64,000 nucleotides of DNA from Epithemia pelagica (Eukaryota > Bacillariophyta > Bacillariophyceae > Surirellales > Surirellaceae). The translations under genes were made by a program, and so were the position numbers. The stretch is taken from the NCBI GenBank assembly GCA_946965045.2, contig OX337242.1:744001-808000 (forward strand), in the 5' to 3' direction. The notes beneath the pieces are model-generated. The model was not told the DNA's origin. It did no database searches and saw nothing but the letters and a program-made list of their open reading frames with translations. Below are positions 19,705-30,518 of this stretch, piece after piece (position 1 is the stretch's first letter; each line of letters starts with the position of its first letter).

Positions 19705-22164
19705 TTCCTGTTTCTGCCGCGTGATTTCCATCAGCTCGCTCACCACTTGTTCTTCTTCCTTTTTCCGTCTGAGCCATTCCGTTTCAAGATCGATCCAGGC
19801 TGCTGTGTAGATCTCACAGGCAGCCTGGAGATCACTGTACAAACAATCTAGAGCCTTGTTCACAACGCCCAACTTGATGTGGAGAACAGGCATTGACACA
19901 TGACACACATCCACGGCAGTAAGCAAAGGCACATTTTTTATTCCCTTTCGCAGGGCACCCTTTGCATTCTCATCGAGCGTTTTGTTGTATTCAAGCTGGG
20001 CCTTCATTGTCGCAAGCGACCACTTTGTGCCTCGAGCATGACTAAGTGGCTGCCATTCTGCCTTTGTCAGCTGACAAAAGGCACACCAGCAGCTAGACAT
20101 GCCTTCTCGCCCATAGTTGGTCATAATTTGGGCTAGGTCTCCTGCCAAGGACACTTCTACTGGGAGTCCTCCATAGAAGCGTGTGTCGCTAGGTTGGTCA
20201 GGACGTGACCCCGCAAGCCTTGAGTAGTACCACTCTTCATTTTCATTTAGTTGGGCTCGCTTCCACACGTCGATACCGCCTTTCTCTGTCAACTGACTTA
20301 GCGCACTGTCTAGTTTTGGCATGTAGGTGCTTTTCAGGATCTCGTAGGTGTCCTTCTTGCACCTAGCATCTGCTAGACTGTAGGAGTCTTTGTGTTCCGT
20401 CCACTTATTTGAGCTAGGGTCATGTTTCCGACAAATTAAGACCGCATGGGCACGAGAGAAGCCTTTCCCATGGTCGGCCGACACAACCATATCAATAGAG
20501 GTCCAATGCTGTCGAGTGTCAGCTCGATTAAACACAGTATCGCAAAAGTAAAGCAATACCTGTGTCGCATCTCGCACACTCCATTCGATTGACTCGTTGT
20601 TTAATTGTAGCGTATTGCATTCCGGTGCCACAGCCTTCTTAGTTACTAGGACTCTCTTTAGCTCATCAGGTGAGCTAACCAGGGGACATCCGAACCAGTA
20701 CTTGAGGTGACGTGCAATCAGTCTTGCCTGCGAGTAGTTTATGTTTGCGTCCGACCACATGGCAAACGTTGCAACCGGGTCCATTGCAACGCACGCAAAC
20801 TTTTGTTGTTTCACTGCCTCCTTGACCACATTCGGAAATCTCTTGCCGAGATGGGCAAAGAGATTCTTTGCCGTATACTCCATGTCGGTCAGCTCCTCTT
20901 CCTGCCCCTCCTCTAACTGATCCTCCTCTAGCTCATCTACCTCGTCATTTCGCACATCTGTACTCGGCTTCAACACCTTCCGCGGCCTGTCGTTTTGTTT
21001 CCCGAGTGCTTCCAAGACTTGATCAATCCACTTGAAGTGTCTGTCTTGCTCATGGAAGCTTTTCAAATTGGTAGATTTTGGTATCCGAACCAAAGATACC
21101 ATCCTACCGTTAGACATCCGGGTCGTGAGCACATCGTGCTTTCTTCGCTTGTCAGATAGAGTGACAAGGTCTCGCACAAGATCACTAACCACGCGTTTGT
21201 TTGTTGTGTCAATTCCATAGGCATGCAACGTAGGTGTGCTCAATTTTTGATGGGGGGTCATAAAACTTTGAACCCCCAACATTTCGCCTCTTTCTCTCTC
21301 GTTGTGTTCATACAGTACTTTCATGACGGAGGCGAGGGCACCAGCAAGATCTTGCTCCTCAAAAGATTCGGATTCCAAAAAGTATTCTTCCATCACATCG
21401 AAGAACTCCGGCTTGAAGACTTTCGGAAACAAATGGCAAATCAGCTGTTGCTTGATGAGTTGATTCCGGCTCACGTGCTGCTTGTTATTGTTCTGGTTGG
21501 TAGCAGGAGTGGTGATCTTTGAATTGTTCTCCATTCTCATCGCTCGTTTTCTTTCATTCTCCAATGTCTCACTGGAGAGAGAAACTTGCTTTTGCGTCCT
21601 CTTGTCATCAGCAGCTGCTCCTCTTGGCCTCTTCAGGATGCTACTTCTGCGCCGCCTTGGAGATGGGGTTTTTATCAGCGTTGTTGGATTCGTAGTCGTC
21701 CCCGTAGAACTGTCACCAGCTTGTTTTGTTGTTGCATTCAGAAGCAGCTTTTTTGTTTGTACTGCAATGGATTTGGTATTTTGAATCGATGGCTTGGTGA
21801 AATTTCGGAAGACATAAAGCGGACTTGCACTCGTTTTGTCGCAACCCACTTCAAGGAAATGTCGCCGTTGCTCATTTCCATACCTGCTTTTCGTGAGCGC
21901 TGTGATGTCTCGTAGGTGAAACCGGTCTAGGAAGGTTTCAATTTTCCTCTCTTGAACTCTCCACGACGAGGATGTTGATTCGTTCGTTGTTGCCACTCGT
22001 GACACCCATCCGACAACACTCAATAGGCACATTAGGGACTCCGTAGAGATCCTAAGTAGATTAGCGAGACTGTTCTCATCGCTTTCACCTACATTTATGC
22101 CATACCACCATGGCCTATTGGCCGAACCAATTTCACGGATCAACTTTGCGAGTGCTTCGTCCAT
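18730..22164 (-). CDS. Large transposase-like protein, possible novel DDE/RNase H-fold family
   Basis: An intact 1,144-aa frame starting MDEALAKLIREIG. It resembles, from memory of sequence style, long uncharacterised proteins abundant in cnidarians, molluscs and diatoms. Recurrent blocks are VVSADHGKGFSRAHAVLI (~560-580), VEVSLAGDLAQIMTNYGREG with SSCWCAFCQL just after (~670-695), AFHGGALQGNPCSTVL (~910), and HILEDHALDAVKRYGG followed by DLGEDEGERAHQTGAQ (~1010-1040). A D-D-E arrangement (D in SADHGKG, D in LAGDLAQ, E in GEDEGER) would fit an RNase H-fold transposase; that is inference. A coiled coil with a run of 13 Gln (encoded around 19670-19705) lies near 820. The basic N-terminal third has KTPSPRRRRSSILKRPRG, a likely nuclear-localisation signal. 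No intron is needed and no terminal repeats were recognised. Confidence 0.65.
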
Positions 22165-22500
22165 GACGATCCAAGTTGTTGGAGGCTACTACTCCAGCGG
22201 AAGATGGCAAAAATAGTGCAATCGCGAACACTTTCTAGGGTATTATGGACAACTATCATCTGAATGAAGCTGTGCAATATGTTCGCGATTGGAGAACTAC
22301 ATCCCGCGGTATCATCATCGTTGATGCGCAAATCACGAGTTCTGCACTTCAAAAAATGGAACGAGATACGATACACACATGGGCACGTGTGGAGGGTCGG
22401 CCGGCGAAGACCTACAACCTAGAGACCAAGACCAAGTGAATACTGTAGGCATAATATTACAATACAAAATCGGCTCCTTGTCGAACGTGAGCAAGAGTTG
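22165..22500. other. Upstream flank of the 1,144-aa gene
   Basis: Promoter side of the transposase-like gene. A 64-codon plus-strand frame here has no support. Confidence 0.3.
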
Positions 22501-22911
22501 CTTGAGAACTCAAGCGCTCAAGCACCCAGACTACGGGAAAGTCCCAAAACGTAGCAAAAACCCTCATTCATCTGCCTTCACACCTTTCCAAAATGGCCGA
22601 GAACTCCAGTGATGATGAGAATGAGTCATCATACCATCCAAATGATGATCATGATGAACAAGTGTCCCAAGAGGACCTAATAGCAGATGACAGTGATGAT
22701 GGTCAGAAAGGTAAAATGTCATCCGTGGCAAAAGAATTTGTAAGGCCTCCTATTATTGTCATTCACAAAGGCAAAGAAATAGATGTTACAAAGAAGCATC
22801 AAGATGCTCGTGGAGTCTATTGCCATAGTTTCCCGTGTTAGCCCTTTTCGCTGCCGCTTGAGCGCTTGAATTTGGTCTCGGCTCAAGCGCTCAAGCGCTT
22901 GAGTTCTCCAG
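22501..22911. mobile_element. 411-bp element with 18-bp terminal inverted repeats
   Basis: cttgagaactcaagcgct at 22501-22518 matches the reverse complement of 22894-22911 with one mismatch. Extra copies of the GCTCAAGCGC/GCGCTTGAGC word lie just inside the right end (22856-22900). The size fits a MITE or an internally deleted transposon. No target-site duplication is obvious. Confidence 0.55.
22593..22841 (+). CDS. Short acidic ORF inside the 411-bp element, likely truncated transposon gene
   Basis: An 82-codon frame from an ATG: a very acidic start (MAENSSDDENESSYHPNDDHDE) followed by IADDSDDGQKGKMSSVAKEFVRPPIIVIHKGKEIDVTKKH. Acidic N-termini of this kind are common at the start of transposase genes. 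Its position between inverted repeats suggests the surviving 5' end of a deleted transposase gene. I cannot name the superfamily. Confidence 0.35.
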   Translation: MAENSSDDENESSYHPNDDHDEQVSQEDLIADDSDDGQKGKMSSVAKEFVRPPIIVIHKGKEIDVTKKHQDARGVYCHSFPC

Positions 22912-23084
22912 CAGAAAAAAGCTGTTGCTGGACACAGCTCTACGTACCAAGTAGTAAACATGCGACATCCGACAAGCTCGCCGATGAGAGGATGAAGAAA
23001 AGAACAAAAAAGGTCGAGAAACAAAATTCAAAATCAGAACACACTTCGAAACAAAAAAAGCCAAAAGGCCTAAAGGCTAAAGGC

Positions 23085-23264
23085 ACCAGTCCGTTTCGAA
23101 CATCCAAACAATGGTTTCCAATCATCATTCGATTATTCGCTTTGTCATGGCCTTGACAATGATTGGCGTAGAGAACCAGTCCGTTTCGAACATCCAAACA
23201 ATGGTTTCCAATCATCATTCGATTATTCGCTTTGTCACGGCCTTGACAATGATTGGCGTAGAGA
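23085..23264. repeat. 90-bp direct tandem repeat, two copies, in frame
   Basis: Copy 1 is 23085-23174 and copy 2 is 23175-23264, nearly identical. The unit is 30 codons and covers the start of the chimeric gene, so its N-terminus (MVSNHHSIIRFV...TMIGVEN) is present twice without breaking the frame. Confidence 0.95.
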
Positions 23265-24373
23265 ATCGTTGTGCCTATGTGCAGGCTTTCTCCTGTCCTC
23301 TCACTAGAAGAAAGACTTTCGGGTTTCCATCGAACAGCCAAGTCCATTTGGTAAATATGGCCATGTCATCGAAATCACTCTCTCCTGAGTCAATCACTAC
23401 AAGGGAAAACCCTTCAGTTGGATCGCAAGTTTCTACGGGATCAACCTGCCCTTTCACCCAAGTGGAAGCCAAGTGGCAAGAATACTGGAGGGGGATGAAA
23501 GGACATAATATCTTGCATCCCATTGTTATTGCTTGGGATGCATTTCGTTTAGCAGTGGAACAACTTGCTGTTCAAACGAGTGCTCGATCGTTCCAAAATC
23601 CTGCCCAAAACAAGTTCAAGGACAAGTCAATGACGCCACCCATGGCCACTGTCTCCATGTGGGAGACCATTCAATCCATCGCGGGTTCCGACGCACCGTT
23701 TTTCCTACTTCGAACAGCACGACAACTAGGTCCGTCCACAAAGATATTTCGTATTCCCATTCCTATCCAGGGTGGTGTCTATGTTATTTCGACCGACAGA
23801 CAGTGTGCTAAAGAAATCATGCATTTCATTGCTGGAGGATATGAAACCACAGGATATACCTTAGCAACGACCTTGGTGTTATTGGCCAAACACCCCGAGG
23901 TAGCCGACAAGGTTTACCAAGAGCAGGCAAAAGTAGGCCGCACTCAAATATCGGAGTATCTCGCATGTGTCATCAAGGAAAGTCGTCGCTTCCTTCCCCC
24001 TGCCGCTTTATTTTCCAGCCGACAATACAGAGAAAGCGTCCAGTTGGGATCCTATAAAGTGCCTGCTGGTGCCATTTTGCTTCTTCCGCAAATGCTACCA
24101 CATCGGGACGAACGGGTCTTTGGACCTGACCCGGATGCCTTTCGACCGGAAAGATGGCTGGGTGAACCTTCGAAAGAAATGGACGACTCCCTCTTGACCT
24201 TTGCTGCTGGTACACGCAATTGCGTGGGACAGGCTTTGGCCATGGCGGAACTTGAGTCCGTTTTGCCTCGGCTTCTTTCAACCTACAGGTTTACGATTGA
24301 GGAAGAAGGGAATCTCGACTTCTTTGTGTCACTCAAGTTCAGCGGGACGCGGCTGCGTGCTGAACGATTGTAA
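23111..24373 (+). CDS. Chimeric gene: leucyl-tRNA synthetase presequence fused to internally deleted cytochrome P450
   Basis: A single open frame of 420 codons. Residues ~31-150 align with the start of the leucyl-tRNA synthetase at 30519: TMIGVENRCAYVQAFS, PLTRRKTFGFP, PFTQVEAKWQEYW, then MKGHNILHP. About 55 synthetase residues (roughly 111-165, holding the HVGH signature) are absent. From ~170 on it aligns with the P450 at 8438: PPMATVSMWETIQSIAG, DAPFFLLRTARQLGPS. About 197 P450 residues (roughly 118-314) are missing between KEIM and HFIAGG. Kept P450 motifs are AGGYETTG (from 241), ExxR (E290-R293), FRPERW and FAAGTRNCVG with Cys371. The synthetase part cannot be catalytic, and the P450 part lacks helices B to H, so normal P450 activity is doubtful. 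Yet no stop or frameshift has accumulated despite clear divergence from both parents. Whether it is expressed is unknown. Confidence 0.8.
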   Translation: MVSNHHSIIRFVMALTMIGVENQSVSNIQTMVSNHHSIIRFVTALTMIGVENRCAYVQAFSCPLTRRKTFGFPSNSQVHLVNMAMSSKSLSPESITTRENPSVGSQVSTGSTCPFTQVEAKWQEYWRGMKGHNILHPIVIAWDAFRLAVEQLAVQTSARSFQNPAQNKFKDKSMTPPMATVSMWETIQSIAGSDAPFFLLRTARQLGPSTKIFRIPIPIQGGVYVISTDRQCAKEIMHFIAGGYETTGYTLATTLVLLAKHPEVADKVYQEQAKVGRTQISEYLACVIKESRRFLPPAALFSSRQYRESVQLGSYKVPAGAILLLPQMLPHRDERVFGPDPDAFRPERWLGEPSKEMDDSLLTFAAGTRNCVGQALAMAELESVLPRLLSTYRFTIEEEGNLDFFVSLKFSGTRLRAERL

Positions 24374-24611
24374 TGATGATTAACTCTCAAATATATGGGT
24401 GTGCGCTGCCTAGTAACAACTGCTTGAATGTCTAAAACCACTAAGAGAATCGTTCGAATGTCACTACGTTGACTTATTCTACGGTGCAATTCAAACTAAC
24501 ACTTGATGCTTTCCGTTCGGAAGCTTGGCTCCATTAGAAAAGAAACTATAATAAACGGAATAACAATTGGTCATCCAGATTAGTCATCATATAGATCCAA
24601 CAACTTGATAT
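24374..24611. other. Convergent spacer between chimera and kinesin
   Basis: Short AT-rich spacer that should hold both 3' ends. No clear similarity by eye to the 3' flank of the parent P450. Confidence 0.3.
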
Positions 24612-27600
24612 TTAGTTCTCCTTTGAGGTGTCCATAGGAGAAAAAGCTTTCTCCAACACATTGGCGAACGGAGGGAGCACTAACTTCTTTTTCGCTGCGG
24701 CACTGGCCGATCGCGTAATACGTTTTGTCGGTTGGTTGGCGTTGCCAGCGTGCTCTTGCTTATTAACCGAGTGTGAAGGCTTCGGAGACAAAGGCGTGCG
24801 AGAATGTGAGCCTTGTCTCGACAGCTTCGGTTTTGTTTCTGTTTCTCCCGATGTATTAGAGATGGAATTTCCCGAAGAACTAGGTGATCGCGAAGCACGT
24901 GATTCCCTCACGGATCCGGGTAGATCAATCGGGAACACTGGTTTCGGTGAAACACCTCTCCGTGATCTGGATGCACGTGTCGCACGAGTCGATGTTGTTC
25001 GCTTGTTGCTCTTGGGAACTGGGGAGCGTGGTGGTAATGATGGAACTTCATCAACTGGCGATTTTCTGTCCAATGAAGATGAAGCAATCTTCTTTCTAGG
25101 TCTTGAGCTGTTATCGGGTGCTGGAGAGGCCCTTTTCGTTCTCGTGTGACGATTCATTGACGAAAGAGGGGAAATTTTTGCACGTATTCTTTTCTGTTCG
25201 CTAAGGACGTCATCAGCTTTTGCTGAGACCATGCGAGAGGAAGTACGTGCGGCTTCCTCTGTGGGCGAAACCTTTGAGCGTTTGCGTGCGGTCAGGTCTT
25301 CGTTGCTAGGTGAAACCTTCGAGCGTTTTGGTCGGATATTGCTGAACGGATCCGATTCTTCGCTACCAGTGCTACTGCTGGAATCGTATCGCCGCTTTTT
25401 CCTATCCGTTTTCACCGTTCGCAGGTGCATAAACTCCTTTCTTTGTTCAATCCATGAACTCATTTGATCCGAGTTTTCGAGGAGCAACCGAACGTCATCG
25501 CTTAGTAGACTAGCATCGAAAATAGCACCTTCTTGATCATACCAAGATTTCAACAAACCAGCCAGTTGTTCCATTTTGAAAGAAAACTTTGCTTTCATAT
25601 GCTTACGATACCTCTCTTCTTTCAACAGATGAGAACTTCCCGTTTGTCGACTTAGCAACCTGTTTTTGTTGCATTTCCTGTTTTCGAAATCGGCCAACTG
25701 AGCGTTGAGGACGCGGACTTCAGAATCTAGTGACAATATGTTGCTCTTAGTTCCCTGTTTGGTCCGTAGTTTCTCGACTTCTTTGTGAACAGCATCTAGC
25801 TTCAATAGTTTTGATTCCAAAAGCGAAGACTTTGTTTTGGCATCTTTCGCAGATTTCAAAACCCACGTCTCACCGTGCAAAGATGCATTATCGACAATCT
25901 TGTCAAAGTCTTCAGTACTCTTTGCATTCGCCTCCCTTTGCAAGTTTTCCATCCGCTCCCAGAAAATGCCTCTGTCGGAGCTCGAAATGCCCAGGGCCTC
26001 CCAGACAACTGCTAATGCCTCGACTTCACTAATAGCCATGGCTTCAACACAACCGGACAATGCTTCCACCTCAGAAATGAACGTGCTGATCCTCTCCCTG
26101 GATATTTCAGGAAGCCGGAACAATGCCTCGTGAAAAGAGGAGTAGGCTTCTACGGTTTCAGACTCACCATCAACGGCTTCAAGTAACTTTTTCTGAGCAT
26201 GCTCTACAAGACGTGTCAATGCGACCGAAAGATCGCGGCGACATGACAGAGTTTGCTGCAACGCTGTGTGAATAAATGATATGTGTTGCGTGTATGCTTC
26301 AGTTGCTTGCACCGCCGAGCTGTCAGATGATAATGAATTTGTGATGTCCGTAGCAAGTTCTTCGTTCCACCAGGATGGAGAGGAGTTCATCTTGCGTTTC
26401 ACAAGGCTCGAGACTTGGTTTGCCTTGAGTCCAGCGCTCTTTACCATGCCCTTCGTAGCTTCGTACCGTTGGCTATTGGTCACAAGGATCTCACTTTTCC
26501 TCAACCTCAATGCCGACAGATGTTCTTCGCACTTATCCAAATGCGACTGGCTGACAGTTACAATATCGCTTTGTGAGGATCTGATCAGCTCTTCAAAACA
26601 CTGGTCTACGTCCTGCAAGCCTAATCCAAGATCTTCCATGACTTTTTCCAACGCCCGCTTTATCGAAGCTCTTTGATCCAACGCGTCATTGTATTGTGTT
26701 CTGAGATCAGTTTCCACTGCTTTCATTTTGGAGAGTTGATCAACTAAGCCTCCCTCTGAGGAAACCTCAACACTCGCCAATCCCAACTGCATCGTGAGTA
26801 ATTCCACCGATTCTATGCTCGCCTTGAGCTCCTCGGAGATTTTCGCGCTCTCTGTTTTAGCCTCTTGGAGATTCCTTTGAATAGTGTCTCGGACGCTGTT
26901 TCTGATCGAGTCGATTAAGTTTTCATTCGATTCATCCCGGCCCAATCCTCGGAGAAGCGTCTGAAGCTCATCCAGAATCGGCTCTGCTACGCTGATTTGC
27001 TCCTGGATGGAGGCTGTCGCCTCGAACAACGACAGCTTCTCTTTTGCTTCAACGCTTTCAGTCATATAGTGATTTTTCTGTTGAGATAACTCATCTATGG
27101 ATGCTTGAAGTCGCGTTAATTCCACAGAGTTTGGGGATTCCTGGTCCTGAGGAGATGGTACTTTTACGATTTGGTTGCTCAACACGTCAATTTCTTTCTC
27201 GAGACTCTCGACAGTCTTAACCTTTTGTTTGAGTGAATCTGCATGTTCGCGGCTTTGAAGCTAAGGGGATCACGAACACGTTAGCTCCGGTTATGCGAGC
27301 ATAAAATGTCATTCGGAACTACTTTTCAACTTACCTCGGACGACGCATATAATTCAAGCACCTCGTGCATGACGCTTCGTAGTACAGGTGCATCTTTGCT
27401 TTCGATCCATCCTCTCATTTTAGTTTCTTGTTCGTCTCCGTCGTCTACCATCTGGCGTTCCAATTCTTTCAAACTGTTTCCAAGAATTTCAGCTTTTAGC
27501 TCCATGTCCAAAATGTTTTGCTGTAGGTCTTCTTCGACTGGACCGTTGTCTTTCGTCGACTGACGGAGCTTCTCGACCGCTTCAGCCATCGATCGCATTG

Positions 27601-30060
27601 TCGATGAATACTCAGCAATTTGTTTTTGGTACAAATTCTGGAGACATGCTTTTTCAACTCTATCATTTATTGAGTTTCGCAGAAATCCAATGGCGTCTTC
27701 TACTTCCTCAGTTGATCGAGCGTAAAAGGATTCTTCTGTGAGCTGAGGAACTGGCATCGTCATGGTTAGTCGTCGACGACCGCCAGTTCGTTGCAAATCA
27801 CGTTTTCTCACTGACAAAAGCTTTGACAAGTGGCTCTTTGTCTCTTCTAGTTTTCCGGTCAGCTTCTCGATATAGATCTGTCTTTTCTCCAAATTTTTCT
27901 TCTGCATCTCTACTTCATTTTCAAGCTTTGACATTTTGTGCGTCGTCTTGCGCTCCTTCTTTTTTAGAGCAGTAATTTCACGTTGCTTCGCCTCAGTATA
28001 CTCCCGGTGTCGCTGTCCAGCTTCTTTTTGCTTTTTTATCATCGCCGCACGGTCGGCTTTGAGGTCGGCGATTTTTCGCTCGAGATCATGGCATTTCTCG
28101 ACTTCCTTATCGAGCAAACGGCATTTCCTTCGATGGTCTTGAACCTCGATGCGTAGTCTCGACAATGATCTATCGACATTCTCCATGTTCCGCCGAATAG
28201 TTTTCGAACATCCCTGTGATGGGTCTTTCGTGACTTTTCCCAGCTTGACAGACAACTCCGACTTTTCTGTCTCTAACTGGCGTACTTGAGCCATCGACAT
28301 CTCGTATTTGTCTTTCAATTCTTGGTAAACCTTCATACTATCTCGGAGCTTCATCAAAAGTGCCTGCTCCTTCTCAAGTATACCATCGACCTCTTTGATC
28401 TTTTCGTGGTCTTCTTTTTGTGTCTCTGTGAAATCTTGGTCGCGTTGTTGCAATTCGAGTAGATGATTCAGGATTTGCATATCGTCATCAGGATTCACAT
28501 CTTCAAAAGAGCTTCCATAGTTTCCTGATGACTTTTTATGTCCATCATTACTATTGATTTCGAATTGTATGTCCGACTGGCCGGTTGGCGGTGTCAGTGC
28601 AAGGGCACTATCGTTCGGTTCAGGCAGAAAGGGTACAACGGCCGACAACGTTTTTGTTGATTGCGCTACGTGGTTCAACTTTGATAGATATTCTCTGACA
28701 TCCTCTCGCTGAAGGAGGTCATCTTCCATGGGCTTATTGGCTCCTCCCGTTGACTCTGGTATAAACTTCAGTCGAAGAAGCTCCGACTGAAGAACGCTAC
28801 TCCAAGAACGAAGTTTCTGTAACTCCAATATCGTCGAATCAACATTTTGTACGGGGGCATTTTTGATATTCCGTGCTCGGTTTGCATATCGGAGGGTACT
28901 CAATGTTTCACTTGCATTGGTTGTCGACGGGGAGACACATGCTAGGAACAGAGTCTGGGAATTGCCACCTAAAGCATCTTGCAGCAATCTTGTGAGTTTC
29001 GATTGACGATAAGGTACGTGTGGTTTTTTCCCCTCTCGTTCTTCATCAGCGAGAGCGTTGATGACGTTTCCAAGCGCTAAGAGGCCTTCATTGATTTTGA
29101 TCCCCTCCCGAGCGCGCTCTCCTTCTGCCCCAGTCTTTTTCATACGCTCACTTCCAGCAAGGTCGACAAAGGTGAAACGGCTGGTAGCACACACTTCTAC
29201 TCCATCACCACCGATTGTTGTTTGATTCAACGTCACAGCAAAGACTGCGTGTGATCTACTACTTGTAAGGTTCATGAGAGTAGCAGCTGTGGTGCGGTTA
29301 AGGGTTCCTTCATGCAGGACTTGAAGGGCAGCCTGAGCTGTCCTCACGGGTTTCTGCGACAGACCACTACAGACAACTCCTCCGTTGGCATCTTCCCGAA
29401 TAGGAACAGATGGTCGTGAAGGATCGAGTAAATCATGAACGTCTTCGCCATAGACTTCGAGAAACGAAGCTTCAATGCTGTAGTCAATCAGAGCGTTCGT
29501 TGTAGCTGCAGCTGAAGAAGGAATGTCCCCACCATCTTGAGAAGATGATGCTTCGGCCGCTTGCTTACAGCTTCCTGCCTCTTGCCGGCGTCGTAATGAA
29601 TCGAACAAATCATTCATAAAGCGAGGAATCAAACCTGTATTCTCTGACACGCGAATATCGGCATGGGCTTCGCTCCCCATGGTGAATGTCTTGCCAGAAC
29701 CTGTTTGACCATACGCCATAATCTTAAAATTCGAAGAACCAGCTGTGAGGGTACACCGAAACTCATGAAAAGACTTTCCAACATAGAACGTACCGTAGCA
29801 TTGTAGCCGTCGATGAAGCTCTCGAGTAAAGGAGGAGCAACGGACCGATAAAGTTCGTCTTGCTGAGTCCTTTCGTCAAACACGGTATCGTACGTGAACC
29901 GTCGTTCTGTTCCCAACCGAATCTCTCGATTACCGTGACACGATAAGGCAGGTTTGCTTATTCCGCCGTCTTGAACAATTTCCTTGGATGTCAAGGGACG
30001 GACACGAACTCCAACCCGTACGACGGAGCGATTTCGTGGAGACGGTGGTCGGTGTGACAT
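24612..30060 (-). CDS. Kinesin-4 family motor protein (three exons)
   Basis: Exons are 30060-29794, 29722-27335 and 27260-24612. The introns are 29723-29793 (71 nt, GTACGT...TTTTAAG) and 27261-27334 (74 nt, GTAAGT...CCCCTTAG), both phase 0. The first splice restores GYNATIMAYGQTGSGKT, the second joins ELYASSE to LQSREHADSL. Predicted length is 1,767 aa. The N-terminal motor has the P-loop GQTGSGKT, switch I LTSSRSHAVF, switch II VDLAGSER and the neck-proximal LRYANRARNIKN typical of kinesin-4 (KIF4/chromokinesin-like). A long coiled-coil region follows, then a basic Ser/Pro-rich tail with repeated RSKVSP and ASPAP-type motifs that may bind DNA or microtubules. Kinesin-4 motors act in spindle midzone, chromosome or ciliary length control; which applies is unknown. 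The gene is divergent from the leucyl-tRNA synthetase gene. Confidence 0.92.
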
Positions 30061-30518
30061 GACAAAAGGGGAATAGAATCTCCTCCTTCTGAGATGAAAA
30101 TCTGGTTTCTATGACGAAATGTGCACAGATAATTGCAGTCAATCAGACTTTGGCTTCGATGGTGAAATCGTTTGTCGAGACCTGCTTTGTTCAGGCGTAT
30201 TTTGTAACGCACTCTATGCTCAACTTGTGTTTTGTGTGGGCTTCTCTGGCCTCTGCATCTTTATCTTTCTCTTCCCCAGAAATGTGTCCATATATGGGTC
30301 GGCGGGCGTTTGAGCGCGCATCGATGTCTGCAATAGGTTATGGGACTCTGACGTTTTCCTCAAACGTGGGCTCCAGGTGGAATCAAACCACCAAGTTTGC
30401 TTCCAATTTCCAACACATCATCATTCATCCCTCAATCAGATTCTCGAGACGACGACGAAAGATCCAGATGATCGGACTGCCGCAATAGGCGAGGTTAAAG
30501 GACTACAGATAAATTGAC
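30061..30518. promoter_or_regulatory. Divergent promoter region, kinesin / leucyl-tRNA synthetase
   Basis: A 458-bp gap between two divergent start codons must carry both promoters. No defined motif is recognised; open frames here are short and unsupported. Confidence 0.4.

Noticed and set aside
23111-24373. Chimera explained as two adjacent genes or an assembly join
   Set aside because: It is one uninterrupted frame, and both halves are diverged from the parents in the same window, so it is not a misassembly of them.
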